A DNA stretch of 64,000 nucleotides. It comes from Rubripirellula tenax (lineage in GTDB: Bacteria; Planctomycetota; Planctomycetia; Pirellulales; Pirellulaceae). Below, in pieces: positions 1 through 8,712 of the stretch (within the stretch, counting starts at the first letter, position 1; each line of letters starts with the position of its first letter). Where the stretch lies: assembly GCF_007860125.1 (NCBI RefSeq), contig NZ_SJPW01000005.1, forward strand, positions 618,065-682,064, written 5' to 3'. Position numbers and translations under genes: made by a program. Under the pieces are notes generated by a model. That model was given only the letters and a program-made list of their open reading frames with translations, ran no database searches and was not told the DNA's origin.

Positions 1-3000
1 ACGACGGGTTGCCCCACCGGTCGGCCTTCAGGTAAAGACACCTGGAATTTCTCGACGCCCTCAGCTGTGAAACCACGCAAGATTCGGTCTTCCGTTTCGA
101 TCAAGCACCAATTCTCGGCCGAGACGGGTCCCCAAGCAATGCGACCATCCAACAGAGTCTTGAATTTTTCGTTCAGGCTCGTCATATCAAATCCGACCAA
201 AAAATCAGCAGCCGGTCCGGCGGTCGACGCGATGTAGGTTCCCCCAACGCCGGTTGCCGGACCCAGAAAAGTGTATTCAACATCCTTGGAAGACAATTCG
301 CGAAGCTGTTCAGCGACACGGATCCGATAGATTTTCTTGCGACTGTCGGCCAACACGACTTGATCGGCGTCATCGGGAAGTCCAACCGGATAAGTCCAGT
401 CGACGCTTGCCACAGGATCGCTTGCCGGTTGAAACGGAGTTGCCATCATCGCACCCGTTTGATAGTTCGCCAGCACCGCGCGGCCAGTATCGAGCGGCAG
501 GAAGATTCCGCCGCCGGCAAACAAACCGCCTGACTTGGGTCGTCCCGCGGGCAGCTGCATCGCCACTTGACGCAGCTTTTCGGTTTCGCGACTGGGGTCG
601 TAAACCAGAATCGACTGGCCACCGACTTGGTTGACCAACGCGATTCGATTCTTGTCGATCGGCATCGGATCCTCGAACCGAATTCCGATTGCATTCTTAC
701 CTGGATTTTCGATCGGTCCTTGCGTTGACCCGCTCGCCAACGTTTCACGATCGAGCGAGAACAAAGCCGCTTGGCTGGTCACGACGTGAAAACCATTTCC
801 GTCTGGGATGGGCTTGATCATCGCAACCGGCACACCGACATCCGTCCGCCAAATTTCTTCCCCCGTTTTCGGATTCGCTGCGGTGACGCGGATTGCCGAC
901 GTACCACGCAGCACACGCGAGTGGACCAACGTATCGTCGCTGGAAAACGGTTCGCCGATGAACGTGTCCAACTCGTGAAGACTCCAATCGCGAACGACTC
1001 GGCCTGTGTTGATTTGCAGTTCATACCGTCCGACACGTGTTCCGGTAATCCACATTGCCGTTCGGCCGACCGCCATTTGCGTCGCAGTCGGTTCGTCATA
1101 AAACGCTGGCAACGTCGCCGCGATCGTAACTTGTTCGCGTTCTGCGGTGGGCTCAATATCCAAAACCGTGACTTCACCGCGGTCTGTCAACACGATCAAA
1201 CGACGGCCTTGAATGATCGGCGTCACACGCACGTTGCCGGTCAATCGGAACGGAGGCTGAGCGACTCGCAGATTCTGCCCTGATTCGTCCACTCGTAAAA
1301 CGTGCACGATCGCGTATTCCGAACCGGCGTTTTCGATCACGAACACGTGCCCCAGCAACGGGACCGGCGGGACCGCGATGGTTCCGTCGCGGTGACCGAT
1401 GTAAAAACTTTCCAGGCAAGCGCCATCACGCGTGTTCATCACGTAAAGATTGCTGTGGTTGCCCGGAAGGTATCCGCGGTTGGCACGCACATCGATACCG
1501 GGGGCTGTTTCAAGTCCTTGTGGAATCTGGCTGACCCATTTCGCATCGCCCGAATCGGCATCCAAGGAAATCAGTCGGCCGGAGTCGGTAACAACGTAGA
1601 CATCATCTTTGACAGAGATCGGCTGGCGAAAGGTTTCGTCGATCTGCGCACGCCATGAAACTCGACCATTCTCTGCGTCGCAACGAAACACTTCCAACAG
1701 CGACGAATCACTGAGCAGAACACCACTACCACTTTCGATTCGCACCGGGGGCAAGTCTTTGGCGTATCCGACGAACTTTCGCCAGCGAAGGCTTCCTTTC
1801 TCGCCATCGAACGCCAACACCGATCCGCCGGCACGCAGGTACAACGTTTCGCCTCGCAGATCCGGCGCCGCACGACCAGCCAACGATGTCAGCACCACCG
1901 AATTGATCAGGTCTCCGTCGGGAGCCTGCGTCACGGTTTCGGGAAGCTTCGACGACGGAGCAACCAGTGTCTGTTGGATATCACTGGCCGATCGAATCAA
2001 TGTTACCAACCGCTCATCGTCTTGGAGCTCTGGGAAATCTCGCAACAACTCGACCCGCGTGTCATAGGCCGCTTTCGTTTCCTTCTTCGCCAGCGAGTCC
2101 TTCATCAAAGTCTCCGCTGCATCGAGTCGTCTATTGCGACTGATATCTCGCTTTACTCGCTCGCGTGCTTCTTCGACCGTCTTGATTTGGCCGGCCAAGG
2201 TGGCACGCATCGACGTCGGCATGTAAAGCGGGTTTTCCATCAACTCGCGATGCTCGTCCAACTTCGCCAACAAGCTCTCTTTCTCGCTCGTCTCTTTGGC
2301 CTTGCCAGCCGAACTGGCCATGTTGGCGGCGATGTCGACCAAAAGAGACGCGAGGTTGCCGCGTTCTTCGTTCATGCCTTCTTCTTCGGCAATGATAGGC
2401 AACTTTTCTTTTGCCAGATCCACCGCCTGCCACGGCTCCTGTTTAAATTGAGCCGCTTTATAGAGTTCAGTCATCGTGACGCGGGTTCGCGATAGCGACG
2501 AGTATTGATGTTCGTCGCCAAAGGAGTCCAAGAACCCCAGGTAAGCATCCTGGGCACCCTGATAGTTCTGCTGATCGTAGAGCTTGTTTGCGTTTCCGAT
2601 AAACTCATCAGCGTTCTCGCGACTGAGAACAAACGTGATGCCGGCCCCCATCAACAACAGCAGCGCGATGATGCCCAAGTATCCATAGATTTTAAACGAA
2701 TCCCAGACCGACTTCTGAGGGTCGGGTTTTCGCCGGCTCGAGCGTGGGCGGTCGGCGGTCGGTTCGACATCCGCGGAACCATTCGTTTGCAATCGGCCAC
2801 TACCGCCGCCCACCGGAACGGCTTCAACAGCAACCGCTTCGACCGCCACCGGTTCAGCATCGAAATAACCGCCATCGGCTACTTCAACGACTTCCCCGAA
2901 CTCCTCACCGACGACGCCCAATTCATCCACTGCGGTCAAATCCACTTCGGCAACTTCGTCCGATTCGTATTGCCCGCTGCGCAGTTCGCCGATCAGTTTG

Positions 3001-3167
3001 GACGCCTGAAAATGGGTCAACTGTCCATTATCGACCAGCAATTTCGCAACTGCTTCGGGCGTCACACGCGTGCCTCCCTGTTCCAGTTGTTCGCGGAGGG
3101 CCTCGATGATCTCTTGGTCGAGTAACCCGAGGCGTTCGAGTCGGTCGATCAAATCTTTAGCAAGCAT
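1..3167 (-). CDS. Membrane-anchored PQQ-type beta-propeller protein (partial)
   Basis: The reading frame is open from an ATG at 3167 to the left edge, so the C-terminus is missing; about 1055 residues are visible. Residues 40-60 contain LVDNGQLTHFQASKL, a motif that recurs at the N-terminus of planctomycete kinases and related proteins. A Val/Glu-rich linker follows (tandem VAVEAV), then one membrane segment at about 159-182, an alpha-helical TPR-like stretch to about 390, and from about 430 repeated beta-propeller signatures such as GSVLAFDGEKGSLRWRKFV and GRLISLDADSGDAKWVSQI, typical of PQQ/BamB-like propellers. It is the last visible gene of a six-gene minus-strand run and lies 69 bases after an ExbD-type gene. 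I infer a cytoplasmic N-terminus and a periplasmic propeller that binds protein or cell-wall partners; no enzymatic dehydrogenase residues are evident. Confidence 0.85.
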   Translation of the reverse strand, partial: MLAKDLIDRLERLGLLDQEIIEALREQLEQGGTRVTPEAVAKLLVDNGQLTHFQASKLIGELRSGQYESDEVAEVDLTAVDELGVVGEEFGEVVEVADGGYFDAEPVAVEAVAVEAVPVGGGSGRLQTNGSADVEPTADRPRSSRRKPDPQKSVWDSFKIYGYLGIIALLLLMGAGITFVLSRENADEFIGNANKLYDQQNYQGAQDAYLGFLDSFGDEHQYSSLSRTRVTMTELYKAAQFKQEPWQAVDLAKEKLPIIAEEEGMNEERGNLASLLVDIAANMASSAGKAKETSEKESLLAKLDEHRELMENPLYMPTSMRATLAGQIKTVEEARERVKRDISRNRRLDAAETLMKDSLAKKETKAAYDTRVELLRDFPELQDDERLVTLIRSASDIQQTLVAPSSKLPETVTQAPDGDLINSVVLTSLAGRAAPDLRGETLYLRAGGSVLAFDGEKGSLRWRKFVGYAKDLPPVRIESGSGVLLSDSSLLEVFRCDAENGRVSWRAQIDETFRQPISVKDDVYVVTDSGRLISLDADSGDAKWVSQIPQGLETAPGIDVRANRGYLPGNHSNLYVMNTRDGACLESFYIGHRDGTIAVPPVPLLGHVFVIENAGSEYAIVHVLRVDESGQNLRVAQPPFRLTGNVRVTPIIQGRRLIVLTDRGEVTVLDIEPTAEREQVTIAATLPAFYDEPTATQMAVGRTAMWITGTRVGRYELQINTGRVVRDWSLHELDTFIGEPFSSDDTLVHSRVLRGTSAIRVTAANPKTGEEIWRTDVGVPVAMIKPIPDGNGFHVVTSQAALFSLDRETLASGSTQGPIENPGKNAIGIRFEDPMPIDKNRIALVNQVGGQSILVYDPSRETEKLRQVAMQLPAGRPKSGGLFAGGGIFLPLDTGRAVLANYQTGAMMATPFQPASDPVASVDWTYPVGLPDDADQVVLADSRKKIYRIRVAEQLRELSSKDVEYTFLGPATGVGGTYIASTAGPAADFLVGFDMTSLNEKFKTLLDGRIAWGPVSAENWCLIETEDRILRGFTAEGVEKFQVSLPEGRPVGQPV

Positions 3168-3236
3168 GGATTGCGTAGGTGTTAGAAATTAAGCGTTAGG
3201 TATTAAGTAGCATCCGAACGTAGGCCGTCGGAACCG

Positions 3237-4028
3237 TCAGTCGAACTCTTCGACCTGAGTGACTTCCAATTCGGCATACCCGGCGATCGTGCCCGCGTCC
3301 ATCGCGTCGACCAGCGCACGCAGCTTGGCCATCTCGTGAACCTTGATCACCAATCGCATGCCATCGTTGTTGTTGCCAGCAGCTTCTTTGAGCGTCGAGA
3401 CCAAGTTTTGTTTCCCCGGTGTTTCGCGTTCCCATTCGGGCGCCATCACCAGGAACGATCCGTACTCGTCGACCTGAACCTCGACCATGTCCAAGTCCTC
3501 GGTTTCTTCGGGTTCCGAATTGGTACTCGGCGCGTCGGTTTGCTGACGAGGCATCTCGATCGATTTTTGCAGACTGAATGCCGCCGTCACCATGAAGAAG
3601 ATCAATAGCAAGAAGGTCACGTCCACCATCGGTGTCATGTCCATCTCTTCTTCGGGACGCTTATTGCGTTGGAGAACTTGATCTTCTTCGTCGTCCTCGA
3701 GTCCCGAAATAGAAGGGATCATCGCCAAATTTTCTGACCGCGCCGCCGCTTCCTTGGAAGCCACCGAAACGAACGGCTCGGACACAATCGCCGCCGAATC
3801 GGCGCCGACCATCGGTGCGTCGTCCGCATCGACCGTGATCCCTGTATCCAAGGCATCATCAACGTGGCTCAAATCGTCTTGATCGGCATCGGGTTGGCCA
3901 AGCACGATTTCGGGTTCCGGCACATGCACCACCGTGTCGCAACTCGGACAGCGCACACGTCGCCCGGCCATCCGATCATTGACATGATGGCTGGCGTTGC
4001 ACTGCGAACATACGACTTCGATTGGCAT
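3237..4028 (-). CDS. ExbD/TolR-family protein with N-terminal zinc ribbon
   Basis: This 263-residue protein begins with a small zinc-ribbon-like module: Cys7, Cys10, Cys27 and Cys30 form two CxxC knuckles (CSQC, CPSC), resembling the MJ0042/zinc-ribbon fingers. An acidic linker of about 90 residues leads to the ExbD core: the MDMTPMVDVTFLLLIFFMV segment at about 129-147 is the single membrane helix with the conserved proton-path Asp136, followed by a periplasmic domain rich in charged residues. ExbD/TolR proteins work with a TolQ/ExbB channel to turn proton-motive force into force on an envelope partner. A TolQ homolog and a second, standard ExbD lie directly upstream. The ribbon would sit in the cytoplasm, which is unusual for ExbD and suggests a regulatory or nucleic-acid/protein contact (inference). 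Confidence 0.88.
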   Translation of the reverse strand: MPIEVVCSQCNASHHVNDRMAGRRVRCPSCDTVVHVPEPEIVLGQPDADQDDLSHVDDALDTGITVDADDAPMVGADSAAIVSEPFVSVASKEAAARSENLAMIPSISGLEDDEEDQVLQRNKRPEEEMDMTPMVDVTFLLLIFFMVTAAFSLQKSIEMPRQQTDAPSTNSEPEETEDLDMVEVQVDEYGSFLVMAPEWERETPGKQNLVSTLKEAAGNNNDGMRLVIKVHEMAKLRALVDAMDAGTIAGYAELEVTQVEEFD

Positions 4029-4092
4029 GGAGTGAAAAGGGTGCAGGAGTCAGCAGGAGGAATTAGGAAACAGCGATGGCCGCAGCAATCGG

Positions 4093-4581
4093 TTAGTTCT
4101 CTTTGACGGCGATGTAGGTCGAGTTGATGTCCTCGAACGCGTCACCGATGATTTTTTGAATCCGGGTCACTTGACCGACCTTGACGTTTGAATCGCCAAA
4201 CAACATGACTTGCTGCTTACTCGCACCCAGCGATCGTTCGAGTTCGCCCGTGATGTACTCGATGATCTCGGAAGCCTGTGCGTCTTCGTCACGGCTCAAT
4301 TCCGTGCCGTCCATTTTGGACAAGATCACGTCATCACCGGCGCCCGGGTTGATGAAGATGACTGCGGAATTTTTTGCCGCGATCGCCAAACCGTTCTCGG
4401 CTTCGGGAATGGTGCCGATTTTGGTCGGATCCATCGTCGAACAGACCACGAAAAAGATTAGCAACAAGAACGTGATGTCGATCATCGGCGTGATGTCCAT
4501 CTCGTCATCGTCTCGCTTGCGGCGCGGCAACGCAAAATCGTCGTCCGCGTCGTCGATCAAATCGTCGGGTTCAGTACTCAT
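4093..4581 (-). CDS. exbD: ExbD/TolR-family biopolymer transport protein
   Basis: The 162-residue product has a short acidic and basic cytoplasmic N-terminus, then MDITPMIDITFLLLIFFVV (about 28-46), the signature ExbD/TolR helix with Asp35 in the position of the essential proton-path aspartate. The remaining ~110 residues form the periplasmic domain, ending in a sequence typical of the ExbD fold (GDSNVKVGQVTRIQKII). The length is normal for the family. It sits 67 bases after the TolQ-type channel gene and 64 bases before the zinc-ribbon ExbD, so the channel may be built with two different ExbD subunits. No TonB or TolA homolog is visible in the window. Confidence 0.93.
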   Translation of the reverse strand: MSTEPDDLIDDADDDFALPRRKRDDDEMDITPMIDITFLLLIFFVVCSTMDPTKIGTIPEAENGLAIAAKNSAVIFINPGAGDDVILSKMDGTELSRDEDAQASEIIEYITGELERSLGASKQQVMLFGDSNVKVGQVTRIQKIIGDAFEDINSTYIAVKEN

Positions 4582-4648
4582 CGCGTTCAGTGCTCATCGC
4601 GTCGTAGGGTTCATCGCGTTTCGGGATTCGGTTCGATGACGATACCGA

Positions 4649-5356
4649 TCATCGCATCGGTGACTGAACGGCAACGGGTTCATTTGTTTGACCGGCAGAA
4701 GCACGCGGTGCGGGCGCCTTGTCCAAGCCTTCGCGAAACGCGGCCATGAAGCGAGCCAAACCGGCGCCGACAAGGTCTTCCATCTTGGCGATGCGAATGT
4801 TGACACTGGCCACCAAAATCATCAACGGAATCGCGATCGCCAAACCGCACGCGGTCGTACGCAGTGCGATGTTGATGTCGCTGGCCAACAAAGACGGCTC
4901 GACCGATTCCGCGGTCGCCAGCGTTTGGAAAGCGCCCATCATCCCGAACACGGTCCCAAACAATCCGATCATGGGTGCACTCTTGATCATGGTGCTAACC
5001 CATGACAAACGGTACTCCAGGTCGCTCATCACATCGCGTTGGAATCGGTCCATCACGTATTGGCGAGCCTTCTTGTATCCGAGTTCGCGATGGCTGCATG
5101 CCATTTCCGCGATCTGAGGAATGGCGCGAGTGTCTCCGTCGCAATATTCAATGACACCATCCAGATCGCCGGAGGTCAACATCCGCTCGATGTCGTCCAT
5201 GAAGACGTCTTGCTCTTCTTCGGACTTGAATCGTTTTTGCCCCACACGGGTCCAAACAACAACGATGCAGTACAACCCCCAAAGCGCTGCCGCAGCAAGT
5301 GCGAAGTAGGTCGCGTTTGAGATGATCTCGAATAGAGAGAGTTCAGCGAGTAGCAT
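4649..5356 (-). CDS. exbB: MotA/TolQ/ExbB proton-channel family protein
   Basis: This 235-residue membrane protein matches the TolQ/ExbB layout: an N-terminal helix at about 17-36, a cytoplasmic loop of about 80 residues, and two further helices at about 117-143 and 163-188. The family motif is clear in GLFGTVFGMMGAF, and in LRTTACGLAIAIPLMI. The protein should form the pentameric proton channel that encloses the ExbD helices. Its C-terminal 45 residues are hydrophilic and rich in Pro and Ala. Gene order (channel then two ExbD genes) and even spacing support co-transcription. I use exbB as a family symbol only; tolQ would be equally defensible because no TonB or Tol partner is present. Confidence 0.93.
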   Translation of the reverse strand: MLLAELSLFEIISNATYFALAAAALWGLYCIVVVWTRVGQKRFKSEEEQDVFMDDIERMLTSGDLDGVIEYCDGDTRAIPQIAEMACSHRELGYKKARQYVMDRFQRDVMSDLEYRLSWVSTMIKSAPMIGLFGTVFGMMGAFQTLATAESVEPSLLASDINIALRTTACGLAIAIPLMILVASVNIRIAKMEDLVGAGLARFMAAFREGLDKAPAPRASAGQTNEPVAVQSPMR

Positions 5357-5423
5357 CAGCGGTCAGGTCCTTCGGATGGATCAGTAAATTGGACGAATCG
5401 AATCGCAAACTGGCGAAACGGAT

Positions 5424-6395
5424 CTACTTTTTAGGCTTACGGTAACGTTGGCTGGTGACTTCGAATTCGTAGCCACCACCCACAGATTTACTTTCGAAAA
5501 CGGTCTTTGCAATCTCAGTCACCGACGGGTGTCCCTTCGATTTGGAATACTCCAACTCGACGAACGCCAGCTTATTCTCAAGCTCGGACGGAATGAACTT
5601 CAGCGGTGTCCGCCCCGACGTTTTCACGCCTGCCGAATTGAGCAGCGACAAGTCAAACTGCATCAATGGGCTGGGCGTTTTGAACATAAAGTAGAGACGC
5701 TTTTCCGACTCGGTGTCCACGATCAGACGCGCCTTCGGCTTGCTGGCCAAATTGTTAACAGCGTCCACACCTTGGATCGTCCCGCCAATCGCGCCAAGTT
5801 CGATTTGGTAGAAGTCTAATTGCTTTGCGTAAGAGGGTAAGTCACGTGCGGTGAAGTTCAATTGCCATCGTTCAAAACGTGGAATGATGTCTTCGCCTTC
5901 GCCCTCGGGCCCGGGCGGGCGACTGTCACCTGCACCGGTGCCGGACGTTGTCGCCGTCGCAGCGGTGTCGTTGGTCGTCAGCGCTGCGGCAACGCTGCTG
6001 ACAGCATCAGTGACCGCCTCGATCGTGTCCTGAAGTGTTGGCTCCAACAGCTCCTCGACTTCTTCGGCCCCCGGCGGCTCGAAGTCTCGCTCGAAACCTT
6101 CGGCGTTATCGCCGCGGCCTGCCGGGTTCTCGATGATCGGTGCGATTGCGAGGGGCGCGAACGTCCAGCGACTGGTCAACCAAATCACAAAAAGCATGAA
6201 CACGAACACGCCGATAAACAGCATCAATGCCATGAAAAACGACGTCACGACATCGAATCGACTGATCCGAAACTTCTCTCGCTCGGCCTCGCGAGAATCG
6301 TGATGTCCACGCGTTTCGGCGGATGTGCCGCCGTCCACTGCGGAACGATCGATTTGTTCGTCGACGCTACGATCGGGATTCTCCACCGAAGCCAT
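5424..6395 (-). CDS. Single-pass membrane protein of the ExbBD cluster, unknown function
   Basis: I do not recognise the family. The 323-residue protein has a charged cytoplasmic N-terminus, one strong membrane helix at about 47-73 (VVTSFFMALMLFIGVFVFML), a Pro/Glu and Ala/Thr-rich linker (about 90-160) containing a Gly/Pro/Glu stretch, and a globular C-terminal domain from about 165 with alternating beta-type sequence (FERWQLNFTARDL, KARLIVDTESEKRLYFMF). The predicted topology, N-in with a periplasmic C-terminal domain after a low-complexity linker, is like that of TonB or TolA, although no sequence similarity to them is evident. It lies between the exported terpenoid-cyclase-fold gene (57 bases upstream) and the channel gene (67 bases downstream). 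I infer that it may be the force-transducing partner of the channel. Confidence 0.8.
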   Translation of the reverse strand: MASVENPDRSVDEQIDRSAVDGGTSAETRGHHDSREAEREKFRISRFDVVTSFFMALMLFIGVFVFMLFVIWLTSRWTFAPLAIAPIIENPAGRGDNAEGFERDFEPPGAEEVEELLEPTLQDTIEAVTDAVSSVAAALTTNDTAATATTSGTGAGDSRPPGPEGEGEDIIPRFERWQLNFTARDLPSYAKQLDFYQIELGAIGGTIQGVDAVNNLASKPKARLIVDTESEKRLYFMFKTPSPLMQFDLSLLNSAGVKTSGRTPLKFIPSELENKLAFVELEYSKSKGHPSVTEIAKTVFESKSVGGGYEFEVTSQRYRKPKK

Positions 6396-6452
6396 GACAG
6401 CAACCTAAAAATGAAAAGACGGGACAAGGTGAACGAAAAGTGGAAGCTGGAA

Positions 6453-8144
6453 TTACAGATCGTAATCCAAAAACACGTAAGTTGGGTCAGTGGATCGATA
6501 CCAGTCGCGCCATTCGCGCTGGGCCTTGTCGATCTCGGCCTCCGACGGATCATCGGGCATACCGAAACCCTCGAACTTCCGACTGATGAAACGCAATCCG
6601 TCACGAGCAAATCGGCGAGTCGGCTTGTCGTTATCACTGAGCGCAAAGATCAGCGAGGGCGCAACGCGCAGTTCGTCGCTCTTACCCAGCAGCTTTGCCG
6701 CCACACGACGAGCCTGCCACGACCGACTGCCTCGTAACAGACGCTCGAGTCGGTCAATCTGGGCCCGCCGACCGGCCGGCGTCGGATCAAGCTCTAAATC
6801 ATCCGGCAATGACTTACCTTCGGTGTCACCGGCCCCGTCGGATTCCAGAATCTTCAATAGGTCCGTCACCTGAGTCGCAATCGCCTTGCCTTTGATCTGG
6901 GTTCCATCGACACGAATATTGGTCGTGTCCTTGGGCAAGCCGTATCCGCCTTCGAGCGATCCGGCGCTGAGCGAAAAAATCGTCTTCTGGGTACTGCGAA
7001 TCAGAAAAAGCAAGGCGAAGCAGGTGCTCTCGGGCGCTTGCGTATGGGACCGATCCTTCCAGCCGCCATCGGCGTCTTGAAACCCTTTTAGCTCGTCGAC
7101 ATAACGGTTGTACCAGTCGGGGCTGGAGTCTTTGGGAAGTCCACGAGCAATTTCAACGAAGCTTTCGTAGCGTTCCAGCGTGTAGAGAATGTAGTAATAC
7201 CAATCCAGGCCGCTTCGCTTGTAGGGGTTTTTAGCGCGCCAGGATTCAAGATATCCGATGGAGCTAAAAATAGGCTCTTTGGATATTTTTGCTGTCTTGC
7301 GACGGTTTTGGTTGCTGTCTTCGACGAAAAGTTTGATCGCCTTTGGAAGCCCGGCAATCCCTGGGTCATTTTCGTCCGACGTTGTGTCGCCCCAAAGCCG
7401 AAGTGCATCCCCGAGAATGAGCGTGCTACTACCGCCGGCTAAGCCCATCGAAATACCAACTCGGTTAGTCTGAGCAATGTTTGGTTTTCCGGGACCGGGA
7501 TCGACGCCATGGTACGGCCACGCTCCTTGGGTATCTTGGACCCGCAAGATCCACTGCAAGCAGGAAACCACCTTCTCGTAGTTCAACGGAATGCCATTTC
7601 GGTCGAGAGTCCACATCGCCAAACTGACATACTGCACCTGCGAGACGTCACCCATTTTGTCCCCTGGGTAACCAAAGCCACCGCCGGGCATCTGGCTGTC
7701 AAGCAACAACTTCTGGGCCAGCACCAATTCATCGCGATAACCGACGGGGTCAACCTCGGCGAACAACAAAACGCAAACCGCCAAGTCGTACATGCCCGTA
7801 TGGTCGAGCCGGCCAGATTCCTGAGCTTTTCCTACGTACCTTTTCGCGGCGGCGATACCCTGCTTTACGATCGCCGCATCTGGATCGTGCCGACATTTGT
7901 GATGCGTGTAACCCATCAGCATCGGTGAACCGGCGTGAGACATCCCTTTCGTATCGAGGCCCTCCAGAAACTTGACGCCCTTGTTAATCATTTGCTGGAC
8001 CACCGGATCTTCCGGCGTGTATGCAATTGCGTCCGACGCCAGTCCCAAGCAAAGGCTCACGCAGAGCGTCGCTGCAAGGACCTGCTGCCAACTTCGATTC
8101 GCGATTCGCTTCTCGGTTTTTGCAGTTGCAGACATCGAAATCAT
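6453..8144 (-). CDS. Exported terpenoid-cyclase/prenyltransferase-fold repeat protein
   Basis: The open frame extends to 8315, but the first convincing start is ATG at 8144 (or 8135), because it gives a signal peptide (basic start, then VLAATLCVSLCLGLASDAIA) and 563 residues. The mature protein has alpha/alpha-toroid repeats of the squalene-cyclase/prenyltransferase type: GGGFGYPGDKMGDVSQVQYV, LRVQDTQGAWPYHG, LKGFQDADGGWKDR. The DxDD cyclase motif is not seen, so it is probably a binding or scaffold protein and not a cyclase. The last ~100 residues look like HEAT-type helices (RLERLLRGSRSWQARRVAAKLLG). It is the first gene of the ExbBD cluster and is likely periplasmic; such proteins are common and uncharacterised in planctomycetes. 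Confidence 0.88.
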   Translation of the reverse strand: MISMSATAKTEKRIANRSWQQVLAATLCVSLCLGLASDAIAYTPEDPVVQQMINKGVKFLEGLDTKGMSHAGSPMLMGYTHHKCRHDPDAAIVKQGIAAAKRYVGKAQESGRLDHTGMYDLAVCVLLFAEVDPVGYRDELVLAQKLLLDSQMPGGGFGYPGDKMGDVSQVQYVSLAMWTLDRNGIPLNYEKVVSCLQWILRVQDTQGAWPYHGVDPGPGKPNIAQTNRVGISMGLAGGSSTLILGDALRLWGDTTSDENDPGIAGLPKAIKLFVEDSNQNRRKTAKISKEPIFSSIGYLESWRAKNPYKRSGLDWYYYILYTLERYESFVEIARGLPKDSSPDWYNRYVDELKGFQDADGGWKDRSHTQAPESTCFALLFLIRSTQKTIFSLSAGSLEGGYGLPKDTTNIRVDGTQIKGKAIATQVTDLLKILESDGAGDTEGKSLPDDLELDPTPAGRRAQIDRLERLLRGSRSWQARRVAAKLLGKSDELRVAPSLIFALSDNDKPTRRFARDGLRFISRKFEGFGMPDDPSEAEIDKAQREWRDWYRSTDPTYVFLDYDL

Positions 8145-8402
8145 CTTGTTTTCGTGAAAAAAGTTCGCAATTTTGCCCGATGCCGACTCACGCTGGCAGA
8201 GATTGGCGTTTACGATTGATGAACGGAATATAGGCACAAAAATGAGGCGGTGAACCGAGGTCCACCTTGCCGAAGATCGTTCTTCGGTAAACCGATTGAC
8301 GACGCCCAGCATCATACCCTACGATCCCCAACCGTCGGAATGTCCGACGCCCTTGTTGGTACGGTTCCTCCGGAATTATCCGCTAAACCGAATCGACGCA
8401 AT

Positions 8403-8475
8403 GGTTAGGTAGCTCAGTTGGTAGAGCACGGCCCTGAAAAGGCCGGTGTCGGCGGTTCGAGCCCGCCCCTAACCA
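8403..8475 (+). tRNA. tRNA-Phe (anticodon GAA)
   Basis: A complete cloverleaf can be drawn: acceptor stem GGTTAGG/CCTAACC, D arm GCTC...GAGC, anticodon stem CGGCC/GGCCG with loop CTGAAAA (anticodon GAA), a 5-base variable loop GTGTC, T stem GGCGG/CCGCC with loop TTCGAGC, and discriminator A. The 3' CCA is not encoded. The gene stands alone on the plus strand, after a roughly 258-base spacer from the preceding divergent gene. Confidence 0.97.
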
Positions 8476-8712
8476 CTTCTTTTCTGGGTCGCTTCTCTCG
8501 CGACGGTGCGGGGCAACTCGAGCCACCACCGCATTCTTCGCCCACTTGATGAACGACATCGAGACCACGTGGCGAATCGAAAACTGTTTTTTTCAGAAAT
8601 TTCCTGCTGCGAGTGCCATCCGCACCGGCGTTGGTGTCGCCACCGACAACGCTAGGCTTTAGCTTGGGGGGGAGAATTTCACCAACGACCTGCTCTCTCG
8701 CAAGCCGAAAAA

